Assembly: GCA_009746045.1 (NCBI GenBank)
Contig: RPFO01000648.1
Coordinates: forward strand, 402,734 to 466,733
From: Mesostigma viride
Taxonomy: Eukaryota; Streptophyta; Mesostigmatophyceae; Mesostigmatales; Mesostigmataceae
DNA: 64,000 nucleotides
Reading direction: 5' to 3'
Position 1 is the stretch's first letter. Every line of letters starts with the position of its first letter. The notes below the pieces were generated by a model. It saw nothing but the letters and a program-made list of their open reading frames with translations. It was not told the DNA's origin and searched no databases. Made by a program: the position numbers and the translations under genes. Below are positions 43,928 through 55,208 of the stretch, piece after piece.

Positions 43928-45595
43928 AATTTTGCAAAATACTGCGTTACAGCCGTAACCGATTATACTACCAGATGCGTCTTGAAACGACGCATCTGAT
44001 GCAAGTAGCTCGACTAAATTTGGGGCTCAGACGCAAAAGTTCTGAGCTCCGCCGTCAGCCATGTCCGCTCGTGGCTCGTGGCTCGTGGCTTGGTGTGTGC
44101 GGCTGCGATGAGCCCAGGACTTCACCCAGATTAATTGGCTGGTAACGCTGGCCTCAGGAGCCTCCTGTACGAGCGCAGACGGGCAGCCACAGCAGCTGTA
44201 GCATCCTCGCAGAGCGGCACCTCCCCCAGCACGGACTCCATCTGAGCTGCAGTGGCGGAGCAGCTGCATGGCGCCGATGGCTGAGCGCAGCTCGCCGCCC
44301 TGAACGCGCCTGACGGCCCACTCAACACTCTCTCGGCCAAGGTCAACAACATTGAAGCCAGAGTCGCACTTAAGATCCAGCCTCAGTTTGCTGCTACGCA
44401 AGAGCACATTGCCACCAAAGTTTCCGAGCCCGGACACAGCCAGTCAGCCTCTGTGACCACCCGCCTTAACCAGGTGGAAGGCCGAGTCAGCCAAGGCACC
44501 GTGAAACTTGAGGCAGTTGCTACCAAGGTAGACGCCCTGGCCACGCAGGTCCCCGAGATCGCCGAGCGAACGGCCACCATCACCGCCCAACCTGCTGGTA
44601 GGGCCAGCGATGACCCCTCGACTTGCGCCTCCTGGGCTGCCCTGCTCAAGAGCCAGGCAACCTCTACCACCACCGCCATCACCACCAAGCTCCAGGAGCT
44701 GGAAGAGACACGCCGCGCCGCCGCGAGGCCGCTGACCGCGACCGTCGCCGCTGCCGGGTCATCCTCAGGCGCTTCGACATGCAGCCGGAGGAGACCCCAG
44801 ACTCTCTTCTCGACGAGCTGAAGAAACAACTCTTGGCGTGCATGGAGCTGCCATGCAGGTGCGACACGGCTGCAGGGCGCCTACCGCCTGCCCCATCCAC
44901 GGGACAAGGCTGGGCCCCCTCCAGTGGTCCTCACCTTCAGCGACGTCATCACAGCCCGAGTTCGGTTCCTCTCTCGTCGCAAGAAGCTGGTGAACACCTC
45001 CTGGTCGCTTGACGACGACCTGACGCCAGCCCAGCAGCAGCAAAGCCGCGATCAGTGGCCCGATCGACTACATCCGCCACAAGACCAACCCCGAGAAGCC
45101 CCAAGTGAACTGGCGGGGCGGGGACCTTTATGTCAACAAGAAACTGTGGAAGCCACCCCGGGCTCCTCCGGCCGGGGATAGAGCACTCAAGCTAGTTGTC
45201 TACATGGGGGCAATCGATTATGGGATAGCTTAGACAGCACTTGAAATGATTATATTATGATTACTACAGCGCACAGTGTTATAGTACCTTCAATTAGCTC
45301 TGGCAGGCCTTGTGGCCGTCAGCTTGCGCCTGAGTCCACGTCTTGAGCCCACCAGTCACCTTTGTCGCATAAGCTATGCGTCAGCCTACCTATGGTATTG
45401 CATTGGTTGTATTGCACCCATAGTGTTGCGCCCCGGCACCATGCTGTGGAGAGAGCGCTCTGTGGCCTGCCCACTTGCGGCAGTAAGAGAAGCTAGGGCG
45501 CCCTCCCTCCTCGTTGTGTATAAAGGGTTGAAGGTTCCTTTACTTTGTATTGGCACCCATGTGACGCAGTCACGTGCTTATGAATAAATCCTTAT

Positions 45596-45738
45596 TAATC
45601 CGAAGCCTATCGCGGAAAGTCCACGGTGAGTATTAGTTCAGATGATAAACCTATATCTAGCTATTGTCCGTAACATCTATTTTCATGTGTGAGACATATT
45701 ACATGCCTTTCATTTACAAGATGCCTGACAAAAAGTTG
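45596..45738 (-). terminator. RAD9 3' UTR with TGTAA signals
   Basis: On the minus strand two TGTAA motifs (45718-45714 and 45703-45699) follow the RAD9 stop codon within 21-40 bases. TGTAA is the usual polyadenylation signal of chlorophycean algae. Confidence 0.5.
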
Positions 45739-48700
45739 TTAATAAATATAGCGACCTCGCTTCTCTGTAGGCGTTGCTTGTACACAGTCATCGTCGTCAT
45801 CATCGTCACCACTGCCGCCAGCTTTATCATCTTCATCCCTTGGGCCGCCATGAGCTGCCCTATCTCCTTGTTCCTGGCTATCTGGGACCTCATCCACCGC
45901 TGCCAATGTCGACATGGCTTTCGCAGCTGCATTGGCAAAGTTGGCTCTGTTGATCCTGTCTGCTGGGCTATGCTCCGCTCCAGTAGGGTGGCCTTCTCGT
46001 GGGTGCTGTACACCTGCCGTTTGGGCGCTGGGACCTGCAGCATGGCACACGTGCAACCAGACATACATCCACAACATGAAAAGCACGTGGGAAATCTTTC
46101 ATGATGATCAAACCACCCAACCCATCCATCTCTGTCACACCCTTCATGAGTACAGCCATGCTTCAGGATTGGCAGTCCCACAGCTTGCCCTGGTAAATGA
46201 GCAGTAAAAACTCTTTTAGAAAAAACTTGCGAAATGTGCATTCCCTCCTAGGGAATCTAGATACGTGGCAAACCTTACAACAGCACTAGGTATTTGTTAG
46301 AAATCTTTCCACCAATAGCTGGATACACCTAAGCTAGATACAAATTTGCGGAAAAGGGGACACCCCAACACATTTGCTCCGCTGACCACTGGCCAAATCT
46401 CTCGGCCCACCACCCAGCTGCCGCACACAGCGTCCACAACCATCACCATTGTCATCATTCTGGAAGTACATCACAGACCCGCTCTGCTGCCATTGTCCTG
46501 ATCACTCTCATCCCTATCCCCTCACTCACCGGTCGTCACTTCAGACCAGACGATCGTGCGTGGGGTTTGCAGGGACGAATGCATGCCGTGGTGCAGCGCG
46601 GACGAATGCATGCCGTCACCCGCCCCCTGCGACGGCAGGGACCCGCCTCGCGCCGCCGGCTCCGCTGGCCCTTGCCCACGCTCATCGTGCGGGTGAGTGC
46701 ACCCTGCCCCACCCCCATACCCATCCTCATGAGCATACGGGGCTGATGATGGCACGGACGCCGAGGCAGAAGGTGCGGGCCGCCCCCGCTGGCTGTCAGG
46801 GTTTGGTGGCCGTCCCTCAGGGGAACCGTGGAAGGCAAAGGGGTCGCCCGTCCCGGCTTGCTGCGCGTGGTGCGGTGGCGCGTGCGCCCCCCTGTCCCCC
46901 TCCTGGGGGTTCCCAGGGGCCGGCCCAGCCCCCCCCAGCTGCGACTCCATCATAGTGGCCAGCACCAGCTGCGCGCTGAAGTCGGACGTGTTGCTGCCAA
47001 AGTGGGGCATGAACAACACGGGGCTGGGGGGGGGGGGGCAGATGCCGCGAGGGGGGGTGGCAGCGGGCACGGTGGCAGGCAGGGATGGTGGCAGGCAGCG
47101 GTTGTGTTGGCAATGTACATCATGGCAGCAACAATGACATTATTGTTAGTCGCCGGCAGGCGGATGGAGTTGTGATGGTAGAGTTGTGCATGCGAGGTGG
47201 CCAAACATCGTGGATGGGTTGCTGTTACCAGTGTCCCATCGAAGAACGAGCGCAGGGCTTTGAGGATGAAACGAGCAGCCACCACACGAAAACAGTTGTT
47301 AGCCTAGCAACCCAAAAGGATGGCAGGACAACCGAATAGGCTGCCATGCACGTGGAAGCATGACGCGGTGGCCGAGTACAGCCTGCGGAGTGTGAGGTCC
47401 ATAGGTCCACAGAATCATCCCTGTGTGCGCCAAACCTCTGAGATTATGACAACAACCTGACATATATCTGCCAAACACCACGCCAAACGCATGTGGCCAC
47501 CCACCTGCCCGTCTGGTCGACATAGCACGCGCGGCCACCCACCTGCCCGTCTGGTCGATATAGCACGCGATGTGGGCATCGGTCGCCTCGCAGAATGTCA
47601 CAAAAGCCTGGGGTGGGAAGACAGGGAGGAGGACAGGGTGGAAACAGGGTTGCAAAGGCAGGGTTGGTCGACGGGTCGGTGGACCGGGCGGAAAAAAAAG
47701 GTGTATGCAGAACAAACACAGGAGTGTAGGGACCAAGGAGTGTAGGGGATGGGTACGACGAGCGACGTTACACATTTAGGTGACAACAGGTCAGCAATGC
47801 TTGTCAGGCAAAGCGGGGATAGAGACATAGTGCCGTTTTGATGACAAGAAACGCCATGAAAATTGTTAGCTGAATGCTTCGAAACCTAGAATAGCCTGAC
47901 CCTGCAAGTACAGCTGCTGTTCACATACAGTCATACACAGATGCCCCGTGTCCACAAACAAACGAGGTGAAAAAGCATTCATCAAAGCTCTCTTCGTTCT
48001 TGCTCAAGAAGTTCAACTAAATATCGGAGGCGCCGCTTGCTGGAACCGCAACGAAGGGCCGGCCACCGAATAGGGCGGGAAACACAGGCAACGTAATGGA
48101 CACGTGTGATTGGTGAGGAGCGATCACTGTGCCTGCGCCAAATAATCCACACTCATGCCCCCCCTGGCAGCATGTATCAGATCCCCTCGCACCTCCACCT
48201 CCCGTCCCTCCCATCCCATGCAAGCTCCTGTGCACCGAGGAGACTTCTGGACAAGCTCTTAGCTCCACACAGTTTCCATAAGAGCAGCAGCACCCAGCAT
48301 AAACGGTGCATGGCACGACACGGAGTCACGACACACTTGACTCCACCCTGATAGGACCGGCATGTTTTGGGGGGGGTTGAGGCCAGCAGGCTGCCTCCAC
48401 CTTCTGGCGGGACCCACTCATCACGTCGAAACGCTTGTGTTTGGCCTACTCCCAAGTGCGGACGCCAGATGCCTACCTACACCTACGTTCCCTGACTATC
48501 TAGTACTATCAAGTGTGGACGCCAGATGCCTACCTACACCTACGTTCCCTGACTATCTAGTACTATCAAGTGTGGACGCCAGATGCCTACCTACACCTAC
48601 GTTCCCTTACGCCCTTACACAGATGGTTGAGAGCGAGGCCACCTACAAAAAAGGTGTCGGGGGCAACGTTGCGATCAAGTGGGTTGTGTAAAGGCAATCA

Positions 48701-51700
48701 CTGCATGGTACAACGACCGCGTCTTCGGCCGCACCTTAGCTCCTTGACACTGAGAGGGACGTCCACCAGTAGTAACACTTAATACCACTTCACGGCATTG
48801 CGTACCTTCAGCTCCTTGACGCTGAACGTGACATCCACCGGGTCGCCCACGTGGCGGTACTGCTCGAGCTCATTGGCCGGGTCGATCCACAGCTTGGTGC
48901 CCAAACTGGTCTCGCTCGCACCTGGGGGGGGAGGACGGCCGTGAACGAGGGCAGAACGGGTCGGGTTGGATGTGCGCTGCACCGTTGTGCTGTCAATCAG
49001 GAACGTGCATGCTGGAAACTAGAGAGCGGAGCACACAAGGTCCGCCACAAGGGCACCGTGAACACTCTCAAGGGGGAGCTGCAGCGGTCTAAACCAGCAA
49101 AAAGCATCCATTTCTTGGGAGCGGGAGGAAATGGCATTCATGGCGGGAACAGCCACGTCGACAAGCTGATGTCACGCCCACCACTACCAGCGGGTTGGGG
49201 TCCACCCACTAAGCCTATCACCCATTCATCACACGGCGAGATGGGGTAGTCGATGCCAGCTCGCACGTCAACACCGACGGTGATGGTCGACCCACCGCTC
49301 ATCTCTCCCATCCAGCTCACGGAGGAGACGGGCGTGCCTTCTGTACGGGCATGAGGGCCATGCGTGAGGCCATGCGCGAGGCCTTGCATGCCCGGCATAT
49401 AAGGCCACACATAGGAGGCATGGCATAAGAGGCCAGGCATATGAGGCGACCCACCATCCACACATGCGTGTGGCACGCCCATCATGCACCCTGCCGGCCC
49501 CCCACCCATTATACAAGCACAGCCCGTCGCCGCCTGCCCCGAACACCAGCCGCACCACCCGCAAAACACCCACTCAAAATCTTGCCTCGTTGCTGCAAAC
49601 CGCACACGCACACTTGATGAGTGCGAAGACGTTGGTCAACCCTCACCCAACACGGATGGGGTCTAAGACAAAACACATCACCACCCACCCGTGACGCTTC
49701 TAATGCACCCACCCTTGATCGGGTCCACAAAGCTGCACATCTGAATGGCCTTCTTCTCGTCCTGCTGCTGCGACTCGCTGCCGCCGCCATCACCAGTCGG
49801 CTCCGTCACGATCAGCGTGATCTCCTGTCGCACGGCAGCGCGCCACGTGGCAACCAGCGAGGTGTGCGGCAGGTGATGACCATCCAGGCACACAGCCATG
49901 CAGCCGACACAAATATAGAGGCACACAGTCATGCAGCCGACACAAATATAGAGGCACACAATCATGCAGCCGACATAAGTACAGAGGCACAAATAGTTGG
50001 TGTGATTGCCTTGCTTGAGAAAGGTCAACCCGTGATGTGCCATCAGCCGAGACGATGCATCAGCAAGTGTCGCTGGCGTCGAAAACCAGGCATCCCCGTG
50101 ATGCCTTCAAAAAAGTACAAATAGGAGGCTGTCGAGGTCATCAGCAAAAAGTTCCGCGCGCAGCACGCTCTGCCCTGGCGCGGGCCTGTTGCTCGCGGCC
50201 AAACGCCTCTCGCACCTGCAGGTTGTTCTGGAAGTTGCTCAGGAGGCGCGACAGGTGGCGTGGTGACAGCACCAGCAGCGTCGGGTAGGCGTCCTTGTCC
50301 ACCGCGGCTTGCAGGATCTCAGCGTCAGCGTTGCAAGCCACACCGTAGGTCTTGCGAATGCCTGCACGAGGGGGAGGGGGGGAGGGCTGAAGAGAGGCTG
50401 CTTCATGCCTTTAACAATGCGAATGAATGTTGGGAATGGTGTTGGGAACGTTGGGCATGATGCGAATGAATTATGCTGCAATTGAATGTTGGGTGAGGGA
50501 AGCAGCAAGGCGGTGGGAGACGCTGAACGTGGGTGAAACAGGAGAGGAGGCACGCGTAGGGGTCAGAGGAGCAGACAAAAGCCGCAGATAAGGACTGATG
50601 CGGTGGAAAAGGAATACGGCATCGATAGGGGTTGATGCAGCCACCAGTAGGTGAGAAGCATGAGCAGGTGCGAGCGCGCAGAAGCAGGCTGCTGGTTGCC
50701 GCGGGTTGCCACAAGGTAGGACCCTTGGGAAGACCAACAAAAATGGTGAGTCCAACGGAGCAGATCTTTGTGGGGGGTGGTAGCTGGATGGGCAGCCTCC
50801 TCAGCTCACGGGAAGCCACAAGATGCCATACCTCGTTGGTACAAAAAAACTTGCAAGCCAGGGCTCGCCCTTGGACGCGGACCCAATTAAAAGTTAAGTG
50901 GTTCTTGATCAAATATTTTTGGCTCTAAAGATTTTTTTCCTGTTTCTAAAATGTGACTCATCACTAACGACCCCACTAGCCACGCACGCATGCCCGAGCC
51001 ACCAAGCGTGTCGAAGGGATCAACCAACGCTGTGCACAGACCTACCCAGGGTACCCAGGTACACATGAGTGTGCAAGAACCAGCGACCAGGGCAGAGAAA
51101 GAAGCGAAACAATGACAAACGCCTGACAAGGGTTGGCAGTAGCGTGCCAGCAGGGGAGGGCGGGGGCGTGCCAGCAGGGCCATGGGGTGCGCCACCCACC
51201 GCTCATGCGACAGTCGAGCGTGAAGACGAGCTTACTGGCCCCTGCCCCCCGCCCCAACGTGATGGCCATCGACTCCACCGCTGACACGGTGCGGAACACG
51301 GTGCACACCGACTGGGGGGTAGGAGCCAGCACGCAGGCGGCAGGGGGGATGCACGCAGGCGAGGAGCACACACACACAGAACGCAGGGGGAGAGACACAC
51401 AGGGGAGGGCGCCACCCGCACACAGGGGAGGGAGGAGGGCGAGGTCAGCGACCGGTGTCTAAACGTGCGCCACCGCGCTCCCTTGTCATCCCACACACCC
51501 ACACGCACATGGATGTGGGTGGAGTCCCCTCCACCTGTACTTGGCCTCCGCCTGCTACCTGTACCCCAACATGAAGCAGCCTCACCCTTGGTCTATTATT
51601 TGTACAGATGCAAGCAAAAAAAATTGCTCTAATGCAAGCAACCAACATTTGTACAGATGCAAACAAGCAAGCAGAAATCCTGAACTAACAGGTTCAAAAA

Positions 51701-52384
51701 ACAAGCTCCAGCAAGTGCCACACTGCAATGCGCTACCTTCACCCACCCCGAGTAACGTAACAAAAAGACACCGCAAGGCAGGGCTGGTGCTGCGCCCGAG
51801 CAAGGTGTGCCTGTGGTATTGCCCCTCAGCATGCCTGCACCCCATCCAGCGCTGCCACCCACCTTGAGCATGACCCCGCACTGCGCGGGCCCCCTCACGG
51901 CGTACGAATCGAAGAAGGATGCGCTGAAGGTGATCGCGAAGAAGGCCGAGCGCGCGCTGTTTAGGGAACGCACGATGAGCTGGCAGGCGTGTCATTACAG
52001 CGTGCCGCGCGCAAGCATATCCAGCAAAGCGCCACGCACGAGACACGTTCCCAACACATGACAAGCGCAGCGTTAGTTTGCCACAAAAAAAAGAGGGGAT
52101 GGAGGGGAGGAGTCGTAGCCGCTAAACAGCACACGTGGCAGCCGGGGCAACACAAAGATGCTCCCAGCCAGGAAACAAGAACCTGAAAACACACAATGAT
52201 GACGCTGACGTAAGAACTTGGCGCGGGTCTGTTGAACAGAGAGAAATACACGATATCTTACTTCATTCGGAAACGCCTCCAGCAACAACTCAGTCCCGAC
52301 TCGCGCCAAAGAAGACATGGCCCGCCCGAAGTGCTTTATTTGCCCTCTACCAAGATGGCACTCCAAGCTGGGCTCCTCGTCCAT
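45739..52384 (-). CDS. RAD9: RAD9 checkpoint clamp subunit, 10 exons
   Basis: Exons: 52384-52262, 51979-51863, 51311-51200, 50361-50216, 49824-49713, 49340-49233, 48921-48806, 47607-47543, 47023-46530, 46013-45739. All are GT-AG and in phase, giving 555 residues. The RAD9 PCNA-like domain fills residues 1-325 with landmarks in order: SSLARVGTELLLE, VRSLNSARSAFFAITFSASF, VCTVFRTVSAVE, KLVFTLDCRM, IRKTYGVACN, LLSNFQNNLQEITL, DVTFSVKELKAFVTFCEATD, CYIDQTGSPVLF and FSAQLVLATM. A disordered tail of about 230 residues ends in seven Asp, CVQATPTEKR. RAD9 with HUS1 and RAD1 forms the 9-1-1 clamp, loaded at damaged DNA, and its acidic tail activates ATR-type signalling in known systems. The last exon is chosen because phase and the acidic tail fit. 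Confidence 0.83.
47500..47580. repeat. 38-bp duplication of RAD9 exon 8 end plus donor
   Basis: The exon end CGACCAGACGGGCAG|GTGGGT (minus strand, donor at 47542) is repeated 38 bp downstream with an identical donor. Use of the second site would change the frame. Confidence 0.88.
48455..48606. repeat. 57-bp repeat, nearly three copies
   Basis: Units containing GACGCCAGATGCCTACCTAC and ACCTACGTTCCCTGACTATC, in the RAD9 intron between exons 48806 and 47607. Confidence 0.9.
49886..49985. repeat. 33-bp repeat, three copies
   Basis: Units containing CAGCCGACACAAATATAGAG and GCACACAGTCATG, in the RAD9 intron between exons 50216 and 49824. Confidence 0.9.
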
Positions 52385-54232
52385 TTTCTTTCCTTAATCC
52401 AGACAAAAATCAAGGTTGAAGGCCATGCCATCCAAAGCCTCCAGAAGTTTTATACGAATCCACGTAAACCATAGTGGTGAAGTCCTCACCCTTCTGAAGA
52501 GGTCCGCTGATAAGCTCAGGGCGTACGTCTATGCCTCGCAGCTTGCTGCAATCTCACTGCAGCACCTGAGATTTGATTTGCCAAACGCATGGGAAACAAA
52601 AAAGCGTCAAGTTTTTTTTTAGATGGCATGGTTGTATGGCCGCCCTGCAACTTCAGGAATTACTGCCGTTCTAAAGTATTCTTGATAATTGCTTTTTGCC
52701 GAAAAACGCGACATCGCGGGGTAATGATCCATTAAAACCACATGGCACGCGCATAAACTGCAGCACACAATTGATTGGCAAATATTTGGCGCGCTTTCAA
52801 GGCCAAAATTGCAGGAGCAAGTCGTGCTAACGTGTCAGCCAGTAAACTGCCCATTCATCGCTCATCAAGTATCCTGCAACCAGGCTGCAACTGGAAAATT
52901 GACTGCGAAACCAAGTGTACAGTACGGCATTCTCGTCCATGCTGACACTTGTGCACTTGCAAGCACTTCCTGCCATAAACCTTCCCCAGGCGATGGTGGA
53001 ACGCTAGTCGCGCTACAGGAGTCCCATGTCCTTCTCGAGCTGGTGGTGTGCCCATTCCGCTCAAGGCGTGACATTAATGGCGAAAATTCTTGCATATTAT
53101 CCGCCAGGTATGGCGATGGGTTTGATCTGTGCAAAGGGATGAAGTTGGCGATGAAGTTAGAGCGTTGACAAGAGGCGGTTGCGTACTTGCATCGGCGTGA
53201 GCACGTCAATGGAGGAGTGTGAAAGGCTCGACGTTGGGCAGAACCATGGTTTTTACGGTTAAGATAATGCCGTTCTAGTACCTCTGGCGGGTGAAAATTG
53301 TGCCCTGTCTGGCTGAGCTAGGGGAGCTGAATAGGACGGCGTCAATTTCAAGATACCAGCCAGATTATGTTGGCGTTTTCCGTGACAATTGCACTGTTAC
53401 AATGACTACGAAAACGCCTGCCGAGAACAGTGCGTCATTGCTCAAGTGAGTGGCATTTTGTGCAGATAAGTTCTTTTCAAACTGGGACCTGCTCACGCAG
53501 CGTGGACATCGTGCCCGATCGTTTGATTGCCTGCTCGACCATGTTCATGTGTCTAGCTTCTGTTTTTCTGTTGCAAATGCGTCCACGCGATTCGCCCTTC
53601 AAGCGCCTGCCACCTGGGCCGATGCGGCTTGCAGCCCCGGCCAGTCAACTCACCGGGCTTTTAGTGACGTCAAGAAAAGTATATCTGTTTGTCATGCTAC
53701 TATTAGCAATTAGTTCCTTGACCTAGTGTTAGAGCCAAAAGCCCAATGTTCAACATGGTCTCTAGTGCCTGTACCAGAAAATCTGTTGCATCACGGGTCT
53801 TGCTTCAGGCACACCCTGTCCTGATGGGCAAGCCCGTTGCCAGAGTCGCCTGAAGCAAGGTTTGCCGGAAATAGCAATGCGAGGTATCACATCGTACTCA
53901 CGCCAAACAGCACGGCGTGGTACTGTCCCGTTCACGCGCCCTCTGCAGGCCTGCGTATCCGTTCTCCTGTCAGCACCGTCCCTGTAGCTGTGCGCGTGAT
54001 GTCGCATGCAGCCAGGCTGCCTACCGGCATTGTGCATGCACGCATGGGCCCAGGCTGCCTGCCGGTATTGTGTGCGGATGAGCCAAGCATTGTTGGCCAC
54101 CAGCGAAGGTGTCGCGCGCACGCATCCACCTCAGGCCGCGTTGCCACGCTGTGGGTGTTGCCACTCCCCTTTCTCCACGCGTGGTGCCACTCCCCTGTGG
54201 GTCCACGTGATGCCGCGAAACAAAGCGAGCCA
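52385..54232. other. Region upstream of RAD9; no gene confirmed
   Basis: It must contain the RAD9 promoter (minus strand) and possibly the 5' exons of the plus-strand gene whose end lies at 55.2 kb. An 84-codon open stretch (about 53459-53713, KFFSNWDLLTQRGHRARSFD...) follows in the same frame as an ATG at 53402 but is separated from it by TGA at 53447, and no convincing intron joins them. I do not call it a gene. Confidence 0.35.
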
Positions 54233-54428
54233 GCGCACGCCACGCAATGAGCGTGCCCTTTTCTAGCGCACGCCACGCGATGAGTGTGCCCTTTGCTAGC
54301 ACACGCCACGCGATGAGTGTGCCCTTTGCTAGCACACGCCACGCGATGAGTGTGCCCTTTGCTAGCGCACGCCATGCGATGAGTGTGCCCTTTGCTAGCG
54401 CACGCCACGCGATGAGTGTGCCCTTTGT
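54233..54428. repeat. 33-bp repeat, six copies
   Basis: Units containing GCGCACGCCACGCGATGAGT and GTGCCCTTTGCTA. The spacing of 33 keeps plus and minus frames open, so short repetitive frames appear on both strands. Confidence 0.92.
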
Positions 54429-54555
54429 GTCCACCAAACCTCCAGCAAATGGCATGCAACCAGACGTGTACCCTACCTGTGACGGCAGGCACCACAAGCG
54501 TGCTTCTCCTGCGGGCCTTCGGGCTGTGCGCGTGGGGTGGGCGTTCGCCTCGCCT

Positions 54556-54675
54556 GTCATCTGTCATCTGTCATCTGTCATCTGTCACCTGTCATCTGTC
54601 ATCTGTCATCTGTCATCTGTCATCTGTCATCTGTCACCTGTCACCTGTCATCTGCCATCTGTCATCTGTCATCGT
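54556..54675. repeat. CTGTCAT heptamer microsatellite
   Basis: About 17 copies of CTGTCAT with occasional C for T or CC variants. Confidence 0.9.
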
Positions 54676-54817
54676 GATTGTGATGGTCAATGCACTGTCC
54701 ACGGGGGGCGCATGTGACAGGCCGCTGTGTCTCTCACAGCCTCATGCCCGCGTGCTCTGAATCCCCTGTGCACACCCGCGGGTGCTTCTTCCTCCCCCAC
54801 CACCACCACCACCCCAG

Positions 54818-55208
54818 GTGGCTGAAGAAGGAGGAGCAGGCGCTGGCGTCCGTGCAGCAAGGGCTTGCCCAGCAGCTGCGGCGCCTGCAGGTGAGCCCCG
54901 CAGGGTGTTCACCCCTACCATTCGTGTGGTGCTCACAGTTTGTGCCCCACGGTTGGCGCCACCGCTTGCTGCCACCCTTGTGTGTGCAGGGCCGCGGCGT
55001 GCCCGTTGTAGTCCATCGCCGCCATCTACGGGCCCTTGCGATTTTGTCGTCTCATTAACAGTTGCGCGTGAACCTGGGCCTTGAAAGCTTGTCTGCGCTG
55101 TCCGTGCCTACTGCTGCCATCCCTACTGCTGCCATCGCTGCGTGTCCGGTCGGGTTGCCGGCCTCCTTGAGACTGCATCGGTCTTGCCACTGCATGCCTC
55201 AGATATAA
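54818..55208 (+). CDS. 3' end of an unidentified plus-strand gene (two exons)
   Basis: Exon 54818-54890 (acceptor CACCCCAG, donor GTGAGC) encodes WLKKEEQALASVQQGLAQQL and RRLQ, a charged coiled-coil-like helix. Exon 55062-55208 (acceptor TTAACAG) continues in phase with LRVNLGLESLSALSVPT and ends at TAA. Entry into the first exon needs two bases carried over, so at least one more upstream exon exists, which I could not find. No family is recognised. The codon pattern, helix and matching splice phases argue for a real gene; the second exon could instead be read-through noise. Confidence 0.4.

Larger units (their letters stand above)
41701..44111 (-). mobile_element. ORF1-only retroelement inserted in its own relative
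   Basis: 2411 bp flanked by an 11-bp duplication GCCCAGGACTT (41690-41700 and 44112-44122), with a (TTAA)n tail at the 3' end (41701-41722). From its 5' end it carries (GAGCCAC)n, a leader with a 10-bp hairpin (43972-43998), a decayed ORF1 (43927 to 42425), a 3' UTR, and a perfect 3' hairpin (41726-41744). Without its own SINE-like passenger it is about 2.1 kb, the same size as the two other ORF1-only copies. With the host element it forms a large imperfect inverted repeat. Confidence 0.75.
41160..45595 (+). mobile_element. ORF1-only retroelement (host copy), interrupted by a second one
   Basis: Plus-strand element made of two pieces, about 41160-41700 and 44112-45595, separated by an opposite-strand insertion flanked by GCCCAGGACTT. 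The leader has a 12-bp perfect hairpin (41189-41215). ORF1 begins near 41256, is frameshifted, resumes after the insertion (Lys/Glu-rich coiled region, 44450-44720; LSRRKKLVNTSWSLDDDL and PAQQQQSRDQWP, 44970-45060) and stops at 45181. A 400-bp 3' UTR follows, then a near-palindromic hairpin (45564-45582). No ORF2 is present, so the body of about 2 kb looks like a complete but decayed ORF1-only copy. Confidence 0.65.

Noticed and set aside
45714-46241. 175-codon minus-strand frame with a genuine ATG (MHISQVF...)
   Set aside because: The overlapping frame from 46013 joins RAD9 exon 9 in phase and gives an acidic RAD9-like tail, whereas this frame has no family resemblance. It is not fully excluded.
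53402-53713. Possible 5' exon(s) MTTKTPAENSASLLK and KFFSNWDLL...
   Set aside because: Same frame but split by TGA; the only introns that would remove it are 20-36 bp, too short to accept, and no family is recognised.
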